Below the pieces are notes generated by a model, which was not told the origin of the DNA, did no database searches, and worked only from the letters and a program-made list of their open reading frames with translations. 64,000 nt of DNA from Burkholderiaceae bacterium (GTDB lineage Bacteria > Pseudomonadota > Gammaproteobacteria > Burkholderiales > Burkholderiaceae). Of this stretch, positions 55,224 to 64,000 are shown piece by piece (the stretch's first letter is position 1; the number at the start of each line of letters is the position of its first letter). The stretch covers positions 55,626 to 119,625 of the forward strand of contig CANJBQ010000004.1 of NCBI GenBank assembly GCA_947472645.1, read 5' to 3'. Made by a program: the position numbers and the translations under genes.

Positions 55224-55973
55224 TTAATCTTGTGGCGGATTTTTAGCGTCCGCATATTTTTGTGCTTGAGTCAAATCAATGTTGCCGTTATAGATGGCGC
55301 GGCCAGCAATCACGCCAATCACTCCCTCATCTTCAATCTCACATAAAGCATCAATATCTCTAAGATCAGTCAATCCACCACTCGCAATAATCGGTATTGA
55401 TACCGCTTGGGCAAGACGCAAAGTAGCCTCAATATTGATACCTTGCAGCATGCCATCGCGTCCAATATCAGTATAAATAATCGCCTCTACGCCATAGTCT
55501 TCATATTTTTGTGCCAAATCAATCACTTCGTGACCTGTTAATTTACTCCAGCCATCAGTGGCGACCTTACCATCCTTAGCATCAAGCCCAACCATGATAT
55601 GTCCAGCAAATGCTAAACAAGCGTCTTGTAAAAACCCAGGGTTCTTCACAGCCGCAGTACCAATGATGATCGTTTCTAATCCATCATCGAGTAATCGCTC
55701 AATCGTCTCTAAATCACGTATGCCGCCCCCGAGTTGGACAGGGATTTCTTCGCCAACTTCTTTCAGAATAGCTTTAATCGCTGATTCATTTTTAGGCCGT
55801 CCAGCAAATGCGCCGTTCAAATCGACCAGGTGCAATCTTCGGGCACCTAAATTTACCCAATGACGAGCCATCGCGGCAGGATCTTCAGAAAACACCGTTG
55901 CCTTTTTCATGTCGCCTTGCTCTAAGCGAACGCAGTGGCCATCTTTTAAGTCTATTGCAGGTATTAACAACAT
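55224..55973 (-). CDS. hisA: HisA, ProFAR isomerase
   Basis: 1-(5-phosphoribosyl)-5-[(phosphoribosylamino)methylideneamino]imidazole-4-carboxamide isomerase, 249 residues. [20 protein letters not shown] carries the catalytic Asp, then [33 protein letters not shown] and [18 protein letters not shown] with the second Asp. Directly abuts hisH (no spacer). Confidence 0.97.
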   Translation of the reverse strand: MLLIPAIDLKDGHCVRLEQGDMKKATVFSEDPAAMARHWVNLGARRLHLVDLNGAFAGRPKNESAIKAILKEVGEEIPVQLGGGIRDLETIERLLDDGLETIIIGTAAVKNPGFLQDACLAFAGHIMVGLDAKDGKVATDGWSKLTGHEVIDLAQKYEDYGVEAIIYTDIGRDGMLQGINIEATLRLAQAVSIPIIASGGLTDLRDIDALCEIEDEGVIGVIAGRAIYNGNIDLTQAQKYADAKNPPQD

Positions 55974-56627
55974 TTAAGGATTCCAACGTGTAAAGTTTTG
56001 ATAAATGCGTAGCCCAAATTGCGCACTTTTTTCAGGATGAAATTGTGTCGCAAAAATATTATCTTTTGCAATCGCACTGGTGAACAAACCGCCATAATTT
56101 GTTGTTCCGAATTCATGAGTTTTATTTGCTGGTACTACATGATAACTGTGAACAAAGTAAAAACGCTCGCCATCTGGAACTCCATCCCAAAGTGGGTGCA
56201 TTTGTTGCTGAAAAACCTCATTCCATCCCATGTGGGGGACTTTAAGATGTGAGCCGTCGGCTTGTAATTGGTTTTTAAGAGCGAATTTAACGACCTTACC
56301 TGGAAAAAGCCCTAAGCACTTCGTGCTCAGTTGAGGCGCATGCGCCTCAAAACTTTCCTCAAATAACATCTGCTCTCCAACGCATACACCTAGCATTGGC
56401 TTATTTTTAGCCGCCTCCAAAACCGCTTCCATTAAGCCGGATTCAAGAAGATTACTCATGCAATCTGGCATAGCACCCTGACCAGGCAAAATCACGCGAT
56501 CAGCAGTTTGGATTTGGTTCGGAGTTTGTGCGATGACAACCTGACACTCAGGAGCGACTTTCATGACTGCTTGGGCTACGGAGCGAATGTTGCCCATTCC
56601 ATAATCTACAATCGTAATATTAGACAA
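55974..56627 (-). CDS. hisH: Imidazole glycerol phosphate synthase glutaminase subunit HisH
   Basis: Class I amidotransferase of 217 residues feeding ammonia to His[33 protein letters not shown], the nucleophile region [18 protein letters not shown] and the catalytic [16 protein letters not shown] are all present. Sits between hisB and hisA. Confidence 0.96.
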   Translation of the reverse strand: MSNITIVDYGMGNIRSVAQAVMKVAPECQVVIAQTPNQIQTADRVILPGQGAMPDCMSNLLESGLMEAVLEAAKNKPMLGVCVGEQMLFEESFEAHAPQLSTKCLGLFPGKVVKFALKNQLQADGSHLKVPHMGWNEVFQQQMHPLWDGVPDGERFYFVHSYHVVPANKTHEFGTTNYGGLFTSAIAKDNIFATQFHPEKSAQFGLRIYQNFTRWNP

Positions 56628-56652
56628 AGCGCATACCTATGAATGAGCGAAG

Positions 56653-57240
56653 TTAAAGACTTCCTTTGGTGGAGGGAACAACGCCGATAGCTCGCTCATC
56701 AATAGCAACCGCCATACGAAGAGCCCGGCCGAAAGCTTTAAAAACGGTTTCAATTTGATGGTGAGCATTTACACCGCGAAGATTATCAACGTGCAGAGTC
56801 ACACCCGCATGATTAACAAATCCTCGGAAAAATTCAATACTTAAATCCACATCAAAAGTACCTACACGTGCTCGTGTAAACGGTACGTGAAACTCTAATT
56901 CAGGTCTACCTGAAAAATCGATCACAACGCGAGTGAGCGTTTCATCCAAAGGAACATAAGCATGGCCATAGCGAGTTAAACCCGCTTTGTCGCCAACGGC
57001 TTTGGCAACGGCTTGACCTAAAGTAATGCCAATGTCTTCTACCGTATGATGGTCATCAATGTGCGTATCACCCTGAGCGGTAACCGTCAAATCGACCATG
57101 CCATGCCGAGCGATTTGATCGAGCATATGATCGAGAAACGGCACACCCGTATTTAATTCTGCACGACCAGTACCATCAAGATTAATCATGAGATGAATCT
57201 TTGTTTCGGAGGTGTTACGATTAACTTCAACTTGTCTCAT
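56653..57240 (-). CDS. hisB: Imidazoleglycerol-phosphate dehydratase
   Basis: Manganese-dependent dehydratase, monofunctional 195-residue form. It has the metal-binding [14 protein letters not shown] and the second [18 protein letters not shown], plus [18 protein letters not shown]. It begins the hisB-hisH-hisA-hisF-hisI-hisE run; because the next his gene upstream (hisC) points the other way, this run needs its own promoter in the 52-base hisB-hisC gap. Confidence 0.97.
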   Translation of the reverse strand: MRQVEVNRNTSETKIHLMINLDGTGRAELNTGVPFLDHMLDQIARHGMVDLTVTAQGDTHIDDHHTVEDIGITLGQAVAKAVGDKAGLTRYGHAYVPLDETLTRVVIDFSGRPELEFHVPFTRARVGTFDVDLSIEFFRGFVNHAGVTLHVDNLRGVNAHHQIETVFKAFGRALRMAVAIDERAIGVVPSTKGSL

Positions 57241-57292
57241 TCCGTCATAATATCATTCGTTGATCGTTAAACGTTTTTTAGAAAGCAATTTT

Positions 57293-58360
57293 ATGTCGCG
57301 TTTTTGGAGTAAAGCAATCACCCAACTCACCCCGTACACTCCGGGAGAGCAGTTACAAATTACTGATTTAATTAAATTAAATACGAATGAAAGCCCTTAT
57401 GGCCCTTCACCTAAAGCCATGGCAGCCATCCAAAATGCCTGTAATGACTCTTTAAGACTTTACCCGCCACCGAATTCTGACTCCCTAAAAGATACGATTG
57501 CGAAGGTTTATGGACTCGAAAATTCTCAAGTTTTTGTTGGGAATGGCTCAGATGAAATCTTGGCGCATGTGTTTTTGGGTCTTTTTAAGCATGAAGAACC
57601 CATCTTATTTCCAGATATCAGCTATACCTTTTATCCGGTATACGCGAGCCTTTATGAAATCGAAGCGATTCGAATACCGCTCGATGAGCACCTGCAAATA
57701 CAAATCGATGATTACCTCGCTCACCCAAAAAATGGCGGAATTATTTTCCCGAACCCAAATGCTCCTACCGGTCAAGGCATGGCACTTTCTGATATCGAGC
57801 GCTTGTTAAAGGCCAATACCAATAGCGTTGTGGTAATTGATGAAGCTTATGTCGATTTTGGAACAGAATCCTGCGTGAGTCTCATCAATCGATATGACAA
57901 TCTATTAGTGACGCACAGTCTTTCAAAATCACGGGCCCTAGCGGGACTTCGAGTAGGCTATGCAATGGGCAACGCCAATTTGATTGAAGGGCTTGAGCGC
58001 ATTAAAAACAGCTTTAACTCCTACCCCCTTGATCGCCTTGCCCAAGCAGGTGCACAAGCAGCCATTACTGACCAGGTCCATTTAAAACAAACCAGTCAAA
58101 AAGTCATTGATACCCGTAATAAATTAATCCCTGAATTAAACGCCCTTGGGTTTCATACCTTGCCGTCCCAAGCCAACTTTGTCTTCACGACCCATCCTGA
58201 CTTAAGTGGTGATGAACTTTATCAGGGGCTTCGTGATCAAAAGATATTAGTGCGCCATTTTAATGCCCCACGAATCCATCAATACGTTCGTATTACGATC
58301 GGCACAGAGCTCCAATGCGCTGATCTAATGAGGGCATTAAAGCATCTGTTAAAAAAGTAA
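57293..58360 (+). CDS. hisC: Histidinol-phosphate aminotransferase (opposite orientation to the operon)
   Basis: PLP aminotransferase of histidine synthesis, 355 residues from the ATG at 57293 (a longer TTG-started reading adds eleven unlikely residues). LNTNESPYGPSPKAMAAI, PNPNAPTGQGM, VVIDEAYVDFG and the PLP lysine in THSLSKSRALAGLRVGYAM are clear. The gene lies on the plus strand between hisB and hisD, which are both on the minus strand; its stop is one base from the hisD stop. The reading frame is complete, so the inverted gene looks functional. Confidence 0.96.
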   Translation: MSRFWSKAITQLTPYTPGEQLQITDLIKLNTNESPYGPSPKAMAAIQNACNDSLRLYPPPNSDSLKDTIAKVYGLENSQVFVGNGSDEILAHVFLGLFKHEEPILFPDISYTFYPVYASLYEIEAIRIPLDEHLQIQIDDYLAHPKNGGIIFPNPNAPTGQGMALSDIERLLKANTNSVVVIDEAYVDFGTESCVSLINRYDNLLVTHSLSKSRALAGLRVGYAMGNANLIEGLERIKNSFNSYPLDRLAQAGAQAAITDQVHLKQTSQKVIDTRNKLIPELNALGFHTLPSQANFVFTTHPDLSGDELYQGLRDQKILVRHFNAPRIHQYVRITIGTELQCADLMRALKHLLKK

Positions 58361-58361
58361 G

Positions 58362-59669
58362 CTATTTTTTGAGTCGCATTTCTGCGGCTTTTGCATGGGC
58401 CTGGAGACCTTCGCCATGTGCCAAAACACTGGCGATTTGTCCAAGAGTTTGAGCACCTGTAGCACTGACTTCAATCACACTACTGCGCTTGATAAAGTCA
58501 TAAACACCAAGTGGTGATGAGAATCTCGAGGTACGCGATGTTGGCAAAACGTGATTAGGTCCCGCACAATAATCCCCTAGCGATTCACTCGTAAATTTAC
58601 CCAGAAAAATAGCCCCAGCATGCCGGATGTGGGACAACCACTGGCGCGGATTTTCGCAAGAGATTTCCATATGCTCTGGAGCAATTCGGTTGGATATCTC
58701 ACACGCTTCTTGCATATCTTTCACTAGAATCATGGCGCCGCGATTTGTGAGCGATGCACGAATCACTTCTTGACGTGGCATCTGCGGTAAAAGCTGTTCG
58801 ATACTTCGCGCTACCCGATCCATAAACCCAGCATCTGGGCACAATAAAATCGATTGAGCTAACTCATCATGCTCTGCCTGAGAAAACAAATCCATAGCAA
58901 CCCAGTCGGGATTGGTACTACCATCACAAATCACTAAGATTTCTGATGGGCCGGCAATCATATCAATACCAACCGTGCCAAAAACGCGCCTTTTAGCACT
59001 CGCAACATAAGCATTACCAGGGCCAACAATCTTATCGACGGCAGGAATCGTTTGCGTACCATATGCCAATGCACCAATGGCTTGCGCACCGCCAATTCTG
59101 AAAACACGATCGACACCCGCTACAAATGCCGCAGCTAATACGAGTGGATTTTGGATGCCGTCAGGGGTGGGAACCACCATGATCACTTCTTTAACACCTG
59201 CCACTTTGGCAGGTATGGCATTCATCAATACCGAAGATGGGTACGCAGCTTTACCTCCGGGAACATACAGACCCACTCGATCAATCGGTGTTACCTGCTG
59301 ACCAAGGGAGGTTCCATCTGCTTCTGTGTACTCCCAAGATTGACATCCCGACTCTTGTTTTTGGCGCTCGTGATACAACCTAACTCTGTTAGCAGCGGCC
59401 TCTAGGGCCTCTTTTTGTAATGTGGGTAGTTGCTCAAATGCCTTTTGCATATCTGACCCTGAAATCTCTAGCTCAGATAACTCGCTGACTTTCAATCGAT
59501 CGAATTGCTGGGTAAGTGCTAAGACAGCCGCATCACCATTCGCTTGCACGTCGCGCAGTATGGTAGAAACGGTCAACTCGATTTCAGATAAGTCATCCTC
59601 AGATAGACTCAGCAGCGCTTTTAAATCCGCCGCAAAAGAAGCATTAGCCGTGCTGAGTCGACGCATCAT
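58362..59669 (-). CDS. hisD: Histidinol dehydrogenase
   Basis: Zinc enzyme that oxidises histidinol to histidine in two NAD-dependent steps, 435 residues. Family phrases are [79 protein letters not shown] with zinc and catalytic residues, and [13 protein letters not shown]. Its ATG overlaps the hisG stop (ATGA). Converges with hisC. Confidence 0.97.
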   Translation of the reverse strand: MMRRLSTANASFAADLKALLSLSEDDLSEIELTVSTILRDVQANGDAAVLALTQQFDRLKVSELSELEISGSDMQKAFEQLPTLQKEALEAAANRVRLYHERQKQESGCQSWEYTEADGTSLGQQVTPIDRVGLYVPGGKAAYPSSVLMNAIPAKVAGVKEVIMVVPTPDGIQNPLVLAAAFVAGVDRVFRIGGAQAIGALAYGTQTIPAVDKIVGPGNAYVASAKRRVFGTVGIDMIAGPSEILVICDGSTNPDWVAMDLFSQAEHDELAQSILLCPDAGFMDRVARSIEQLLPQMPRQEVIRASLTNRGAMILVKDMQEACEISNRIAPEHMEISCENPRQWLSHIRHAGAIFLGKFTSESLGDYCAGPNHVLPTSRTSRFSSPLGVYDFIKRSSVIEVSATGAQTLGQIASVLAHGEGLQAHAKAAEMRLKK

Positions 59670-60310
59670 GATGCGGTATGACTTGCCGTTTCAAAGGCAT
59701 TTAAAAATTCTTGCATCTCAAGACGATGACGTTTGTGCGCCGCTTGATTAACAATCAGCTGTGCACTAATTTGCATAATGGTTTCTACTTCAACGAGATG
59801 ATTGGCTTTTAGAGTACTGCCCGTGGATACCAGATCTACAATCGCGTCGGCTAAGCCTACCAAGGGAGCCAACTCCATTGACCCATACAATTTAATCATA
59901 TCGACGTGAACACCTTTATTCGCAAAGTGTTCTCTAGCGCATTGGACATATTTTGAGGCAATCTTTAAACGCGCCCCCTGCTTGACCGCTGCGTCATAAT
60001 CAAAACCTTCTTTAACGGCGACCGACATTCGGCATTTGGCAATACCTAAATCAATGGGGACGTACAATCCTTCAACGCCGTTTTCCAAAAGAACATCTTT
60101 GCCTGCAACACCAATATCGGCACCACCAAATTGCACATAGGTAGGCACATCCGAGGCCCTAACAATAATAATTTGAAGGTTCGGGTGAGAGGTTTTAATA
60201 ATGAGTTTACGCGTCGTATCGGGATTTTCCGCAATAGAGATGCCCGCCCGCTCAAGCATAGGCAAAGTTTCTTCGAAAATTCTTCCTTTAGAAAGGGCAA
60301 GTGTCAACAT
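59666..60310 (-). CDS. hisG: ATP phosphoribosyltransferase, short form HisG(S)
   Basis: First step of histidine synthesis, joining ATP and PRPP. With 214 residues it is the short form lacking the C-terminal regulatory domain; such enzymes need HisZ for activity and feedback control, and hisZ is not in this window. [36 protein letters not shown] and the PRPP loop [16 protein letters not shown] are visible. A GATAAT lies six bases ahead of its ATG, so a second, leaderless promoter is possible besides read-through from murA. Confidence 0.96.
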   Translation of the reverse strand: MLTLALSKGRIFEETLPMLERAGISIAENPDTTRKLIIKTSHPNLQIIIVRASDVPTYVQFGGADIGVAGKDVLLENGVEGLYVPIDLGIAKCRMSVAVKEGFDYDAAVKQGARLKIASKYVQCAREHFANKGVHVDMIKLYGSMELAPLVGLADAIVDLVSTGSTLKANHLVEVETIMQISAQLIVNQAAHKRHRLEMQEFLNAFETASHTAS

Positions 60311-60316
60311 GTATCT

Positions 60317-60322
60317 ATTATC
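60317..60322 (-). promoter_or_regulatory. Possible -10 element of hisG, leaderless position
   Basis: GATAAT on the minus strand with exactly six bases to the hisG ATG at 60310. No supporting -35. Confidence 0.3.
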
Positions 60323-60346
60323 CTACAGAGCCGGCTTCGGGGTTAG

Positions 60347-61621
60347 CTATTTGACTCTTGTGATATCTGCACCCAAAGCACTGAGTTTGCGCTCCATGCG
60401 GTCATAACCTCGATCCAAGTGATAAATACGATCAATCAATGTTTCACCATTAGCCACCAAGCCTGCAATGACTAGGCTAGCCGAGGCCCTTAAATCCGTA
60501 GCCATGACGGTCGCACCAGATAAATATTCAACGCCTTCAATCAGTGCAGTATTACCTTCAATACCAATCTGAGCCCCTAATCGGTTCATCTCTTGCACGT
60601 GCATAAAGCGGTTCTCAAAGATGGTTTCTGTGACTCTTGAGTTGCCTAATGCAATGGTATTTAAAGCCATAAACTGCGCCTGCATATCCGTCGGAAAAGC
60701 AGGATATTCCGATGTGCGAAAACTGACTGGTTTGGGACGATCTTTCATCACGGCTTTAATAAAGTCTTTACCAACCTCCATTTTTAAACCTGCTTCCGTC
60801 AGTTTGGTCAAGACCGCATCTAAGGTTTCTGGTTTGCAGTCGTGAATATGAATTTCTCCACCCGTCGCAGCAACAGCACATAAGAAGGTTCCCGTTTCTA
60901 TCCGGTCCGCAATAATTTGATAATCGGCACCATGCAACTCCGAAACTCCCTCGATCACTAAATGATCAGTATCAATTCCGGAGATCTTTGCGCCCATTTG
61001 ATTCAGGAGTAAAGCTAAGTCAGTGACCTCAGGTTCACGAGCAGCATTTTCAAGGTACGTAATGCCGTCTGCCAACACGGCTGCCATCATCAGATTTTCT
61101 GTTCCAGTGACAGTAATCATATCGGTCAGAATATGTGCCCCATGCAATTGATTCGATTCTTTAGGAGCATTAGCCTGAATGTAGCCATGCTGAATTTGCA
61201 TCTGCGCACCCATCTTCTGCATACCCTTGATATGCTGATCAACGGGCCTCGCACCAATCGCACAACCTCCAGGTAAAGATACTCGAGCATTACCAAATCT
61301 AGCAAGTAATGGGCCAAGAACCAAGATAGAGGCTCTCATGGTCTTTACCATCTCGTACGTGGCCTCTGCTTTAGCAATATGTTGTGCTTGTAACTCGACA
61401 ATGGTGAGATTCTCAGGGCTGGGAAAATGAACTTGTACACCCATCTCCATTAACAACTTCAACATCGTCCGAACATCTTGCAAATCGGGTAAGTTACGTA
61501 AGGTGATTTTTTCCGAAGTCAGTAATGAGGCGCACATCATCGGCAAGGCTGCATTTTTAGCCCCAGCAATATGAACATCGCCATGTAAAGAATGGCCACC
61601 TCTGATTAACAACTTATCCAT
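60347..61621 (-). CDS. murA: UDP-N-acetylglucosamine 1-carboxyvinyltransferase
   Basis: First committed step of peptidoglycan synthesis, 424 residues. The catalytic loop [16 protein letters not shown] has Cys120, the residue that fosfomycin attacks, so the enzyme is of the sensitive type. [34 protein letters not shown] and IEDxxxRFMHVxEMNRLGA-like [16 protein letters not shown] agree. Lies between ibaG and hisG, the normal order in this group. Confidence 0.97.
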   Translation of the reverse strand: MDKLLIRGGHSLHGDVHIAGAKNAALPMMCASLLTSEKITLRNLPDLQDVRTMLKLLMEMGVQVHFPSPENLTIVELQAQHIAKAEATYEMVKTMRASILVLGPLLARFGNARVSLPGGCAIGARPVDQHIKGMQKMGAQMQIQHGYIQANAPKESNQLHGAHILTDMITVTGTENLMMAAVLADGITYLENAAREPEVTDLALLLNQMGAKISGIDTDHLVIEGVSELHGADYQIIADRIETGTFLCAVAATGGEIHIHDCKPETLDAVLTKLTEAGLKMEVGKDFIKAVMKDRPKPVSFRTSEYPAFPTDMQAQFMALNTIALGNSRVTETIFENRFMHVQEMNRLGAQIGIEGNTALIEGVEYLSGATVMATDLRASASLVIAGLVANGETLIDRIYHLDRGYDRMERKLSALGADITRVK

Positions 61622-61648
61622 ACAAAGTCTCGATTAATTAGAAAAAAC

Positions 61649-61891
61649 TTACGGCTTATTGGCAAACTCAGCCGGAGTGAGCGTTTTAAAAGATAAGGCA
61701 TGTATTTCTTCTTTCATGCGCTCGCCAAGAGCCGCATAAACCTTTTGATGGCGGGCGATGGGTCTTAATCCTTCAAATTCTGGACTAACGATAGTAGCAA
61801 AAAAATGCTGTCCATCACCCTCTAAAGCAATGTGTGTACAGCTTAAGCCATTTTGTATATAGGTCTTGATTTCTTCAGGTGTGGGATACAT
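61649..61891 (-). CDS. ibaG: BolA-family protein (IbaG type)
   Basis: 80-residue BolA-like protein next to murA, as E. coli ibaG is. It has the class II KH-like fold with HIALEGDGQHFFATIVSPEFEGLRPIARHQKVYAALGERM; the conserved His in ARHQKVY can ligate an Fe-S cluster shared with monothiol glutaredoxin (grxD at 26.7 kb). 12 bases after the ABC permease gene. Confidence 0.93.
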   Translation of the reverse strand: MYPTPEEIKTYIQNGLSCTHIALEGDGQHFFATIVSPEFEGLRPIARHQKVYAALGERMKEEIHALSFKTLTPAEFANKP

Positions 61892-61903
61892 TAAAGCTCT
61901 CCA

Positions 61904-62710
61904 TTAGTGTCTTAGTTTATAGCCTTTTTTGAGTAGGCTGAGCGCAACCCACGTTACTACAATCATAAAGGCCAGAAGTACGGCAAGACTTTGTAAGGGG
62001 GGAACATCTGACTGTCCAAAAAAGCCATACCGAAAGCCATCAATCATATAGAAAAATGGGTTGAAATGTGATACTTGCAACCAAAAAGAGGGTAAAGAGT
62101 GAATCGAGTAAAAGACCCCAGACAACATAGTGGCAGGCATGATGATAAAGTTTTGTGAAGCGGCTAACTGATCAAATTTATCAGCCCATATTCCTGCAAG
62201 CACACCCATCGCCCCTAGCAGTGCCGAGCCAAGTAGTGCAAATATAAAAATCCACCAAGGTGCTTCAAATGGTATGGGTGAAAACCACATCGTTACCAAA
62301 AACACCCCTAAACCAACACAAATACCTCGAATCATTGCCGCGCCGACATAGGCGGAAAAAAACTCTATATGCGATAGTGGCGCTAAAAGGACAAAAACAA
62401 GATTACCAGTTATTTTTGACTGAATTAAAGATGATGAGGTGTTTGCAAAAGAGTTTTGTAAAATGCTCATCATCACAAGGCCAGGTATCAAAAAAGAGGC
62501 GTAATCATAGCCATAAATTTTAGGGCTATTGGCTAACACGTGACCAAAAATTAATAGGTATAAAACTGCCGTTAGTATAGGGGCGGCCACCGTCTGAAAC
62601 GCTACGCTGTAAAAACGTTTCACCTCTTTACGAAAGAGCGCGGGCAAGCCACTCTGAATCTTAGCTTCCGGCATTAAAGCGATTGGGGTCATGGGTTTTA
62701 ATTCGGTCAT
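61904..62710 (-). CDS. ABC-2 type transporter permease
   Basis: 268-residue membrane protein with about six helices (for example FQTVAAPILTAVLYLLIFGHVLA, IMPATMLSGVFYSIHSLP) and the C-terminal FYMIDGFRYGFFG seen in YadH/NodJ-like permeases. Its start lies directly against the ATPase gene stop. Exports an unknown substrate; the mla and murA neighbourhood suggests an envelope role. Confidence 0.93.
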   Translation of the reverse strand: MTELKPMTPIALMPEAKIQSGLPALFRKEVKRFYSVAFQTVAAPILTAVLYLLIFGHVLANSPKIYGYDYASFLIPGLVMMSILQNSFANTSSSLIQSKITGNLVFVLLAPLSHIEFFSAYVGAAMIRGICVGLGVFLVTMWFSPIPFEAPWWIFIFALLGSALLGAMGVLAGIWADKFDQLAASQNFIIMPATMLSGVFYSIHSLPSFWLQVSHFNPFFYMIDGFRYGFFGQSDVPPLQSLAVLLAFMIVVTWVALSLLKKGYKLRH

Positions 62711-63472
62711 TTATTTAGACTCCGCCATGATTTTGACAAATACCGCCTCTAAATCCGCAGCGCCGTCATCACCAAGTATTTTTGGGGGCAGGCCTGGAGG
62801 CCGGTGTTTTGCGAGCAAATTCTCTGTTGTGTCTAAGGCAACTAAATGCCCATTTTTGAGCATCGCAATACGGCCACAAAGGCTTTCTGCTTCTTCTAAG
62901 TAATGGGTAGTTAAAACAATCGTGTGACCCACTTGATTCAGCCGACTAATAAATTGCCATAAAGACTGTCGAAGCTCAACATCTACCCCTGCCGTTGGCT
63001 CATCTAAGACAATCACTGGTGGTCGGTGAACGAGAGCCTGAGCCACCAAAACGCGACGTTTCATGCCGCCTGATAATGATCTCATATTGGCATCGGCTTT
63101 ACTTGTCAAATCAAGATTGGCCATGATTTCATCAATCCAATCATCGTTTTTATTTAAGCCAAAATAACCCGATTGAAAAGTCAGCGTCTCTCGAACCGTA
63201 AAAAATGGGTCAAAAACCAACTCTTGAGGAACTACTCCCAACTGTCGTCTCGCAATACGAAAATCTTTTTGGACATCATGACCCATTACTTCAATCGTTC
63301 CTGAGTCTGGAGTGCATAATCCCGCCATGCTAGTAATCAGTGTGGTCTTACCTGCGCCATTGGGGCCGAGAAGACCAAAGAACTCCCCTTGCTCTACCTC
63401 TAAGGAAACGCCATCTAAAGCTTTCAGGTTGCCGTAACTTTTTTTAACTGATCGTATGGATATTGCAGACAT
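62711..63472 (-). CDS. ABC transporter ATP-binding protein
   Basis: 253-residue ATPase of the YadG/DrrA type that powers the ABC-2 permease encoded next. Walker A GLLGPNGAGKTTLITSM, Q-loop region VPQELVFDPFFTVRE, signature LSGGMKRRVLVAQAL, Walker B VIVLDEPTAGVD and the H-loop TTHYLEEAE are complete. Confidence 0.96.
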   Translation of the reverse strand: MSAISIRSVKKSYGNLKALDGVSLEVEQGEFFGLLGPNGAGKTTLITSMAGLCTPDSGTIEVMGHDVQKDFRIARRQLGVVPQELVFDPFFTVRETLTFQSGYFGLNKNDDWIDEIMANLDLTSKADANMRSLSGGMKRRVLVAQALVHRPPVIVLDEPTAGVDVELRQSLWQFISRLNQVGHTIVLTTHYLEEAESLCGRIAMLKNGHLVALDTTENLLAKHRPPGLPPKILGDDGAADLEAVFVKIMAESK

Positions 63473-63475
63473 TCG

Positions 63476-63733
63476 TTATTGTGGCACTTTTAAGGTCAAT
63501 AACTCTTCTAGGCCGTAGACTTTAGCAAGGACTTGTAATTTTTGGGGGAAGCCATGAATTTCCATATCTGATTTCACTCTAAACCATGCCAACAGCACAG
63601 CCAATATCGATGAGTCAAACTCTTCTAAAGAAGAGGCATCTATCGATTTTTCATGATTTTTAATTTGCAAAATTCCTGTTTCGCAAACTTCTTTAGCATT
63701 TTGATGATTCACAATTGCAGGTAAAGTAATCAT
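63476..63733 (-). CDS. mlaB: STAS-domain protein MlaB
   Basis: Cytoplasmic STAS subunit of the Mla phospholipid transport ABC complex, 85 residues from the ATG at 63733. The core ASSLEEFDSSILAVLLAWFR fits the conserved STAS loop-helix with Ser residues. Small and divergent, so assignment leans on its place directly after mlaC. A longer reading upstream overlaps mlaC and is not needed. Confidence 0.8.
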   Translation of the reverse strand: MITLPAIVNHQNAKEVCETGILQIKNHEKSIDASSLEEFDSSILAVLLAWFRVKSDMEIHGFPQKLQVLAKVYGLEELLTLKVPQ

Positions 63734-63737
63734 TCCC

Positions 63738-64000
63738 TTATTTGGCTTTCGACAACGCAACATTTCGCTCGTGTAAAAATAGAATCAAGCCGTCTATCCC
63801 ATTTGCACCAATTTGGGTATTAAATTGGCCGCGATACGCCTCTATTAACCATGCCCCTAAAACATTGATATCGTAAAGCCTCCAAGAATCGCCAACCTTC
63901 GTTAAACGATAGTCGAGTTGTATCGCATCACCTTTGTTCATAATCTGAGTCCGAACAACAACCTCTGTATCGGAAGGATCCATTCTGAAGGGTCTATAAG
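63738..64000 (-). CDS. mlaC: Phospholipid-binding protein MlaC, 5' part outside window
   Basis: C-terminal 87 or so residues of the periplasmic phospholipid carrier that moves lipids between the outer-membrane MlaA and the inner-membrane MlaFEDB complex. YRPFRMDPSDTEVVVRTQI and LTKVGDSWRLYDINVLGAWLIEAYRGQFN are typical of MlaC. The open frame runs off the window edge upstream of the internal Met at 63983. Four bases separate its stop from the mlaB start. Confidence 0.9.
   Translation of the reverse strand, partial: YRPFRMDPSDTEVVVRTQIMNKGDAIQLDYRLTKVGDSWRLYDINVLGAWLIEAYRGQFNTQIGANGIDGLILFLHERNVALSKAK

Overview
The window reads as a chromosomal segment of a low-GC betaproteobacterium of the order Burkholderiales, most like the freshwater genus Polynucleobacter. 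This is an inference from gene order and protein flavour: murA-hisGD...-hinT-tatABC, rpe-trpEGDC, petABC-sspAB, a Bug/TctC receptor, Burkholderia-type porins and a phasin. No database search was possible. Genes are densely packed, with many 1-4 base stop/start overlaps (TAATG, ATGA), and almost everything between about 1 and 43 kb is housekeeping.

Layout. 0-3.2 kb: the start of a division and cell-wall cluster on the minus strand (mraZ, rsmH, ftsL, partial ftsI) with a MraZ operator on its promoter. 3.4-9.7 kb: coq7, a beta-hydroxyacid dehydrogenase, a small porin, an M20 amidohydrolase, two lipoprotein genes (DUF3047, mltA) and a 39-codon membrane peptide. 9.7-14.8 kb: apaG and the rpe-trpEGDC operon. 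14.8-21.6 kb: a LhgO-like oxidase, ychF, a UbiH-type hydroxylase, dsbC, an M61 peptidase and ung. 21.6-23.3 kb: four exact-period 23-bp iterons in front of a Fic AMPylase that carries its own AbiEi-like DNA-binding region. 23.3-28.3 kb: hemA-prfA-prmC-grxD and rmuC. 28.4-33.1 kb: a phasin with a two-palindrome promoter, then a small catabolic island (BKACE lyase, TetR regulator, Bug receptor, cyclase-family hydrolase) with a probable TetR operator. 33.2-39.9 kb: tRNA-Thr, sspBA, the cytochrome bc1 operon petABC, mscL, a NIF3-family gene and a DegS/DegQ-type protease. 39.9-43.1 kb: bioA-bioF-bioD.

43.1-50.0 kb is the accessory part. It holds two large TPR proteins with GT41-like (O-GlcNAc transferase type) C-terminal halves, a family 2-like glycosyltransferase and a 2OG-Fe(II) oxygenase with an apparent frameshift. 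Between the glycosyltransferase and the second TPR gene lies a decayed copy of the 3' end of bioD. The first TPR gene and the glycosyltransferase are therefore bracketed by an intact bioD and a bioD remnant, which points to a past duplication or insertion event.

50.0-64.0 kb: a major porin, then a long minus-strand run tatCBA-hinT-hisEIFAHB, hisD-hisG, murA, ibaG, an ABC-2 exporter and the ends of mlaB/mlaC. Inside this run hisC alone is on the plus strand. Several genes (rpe, hemA, bioA, possibly hisG) have a good -10 element exactly six bases before the ATG and no Shine-Dalgarno sequence, which suggests leaderless transcripts.
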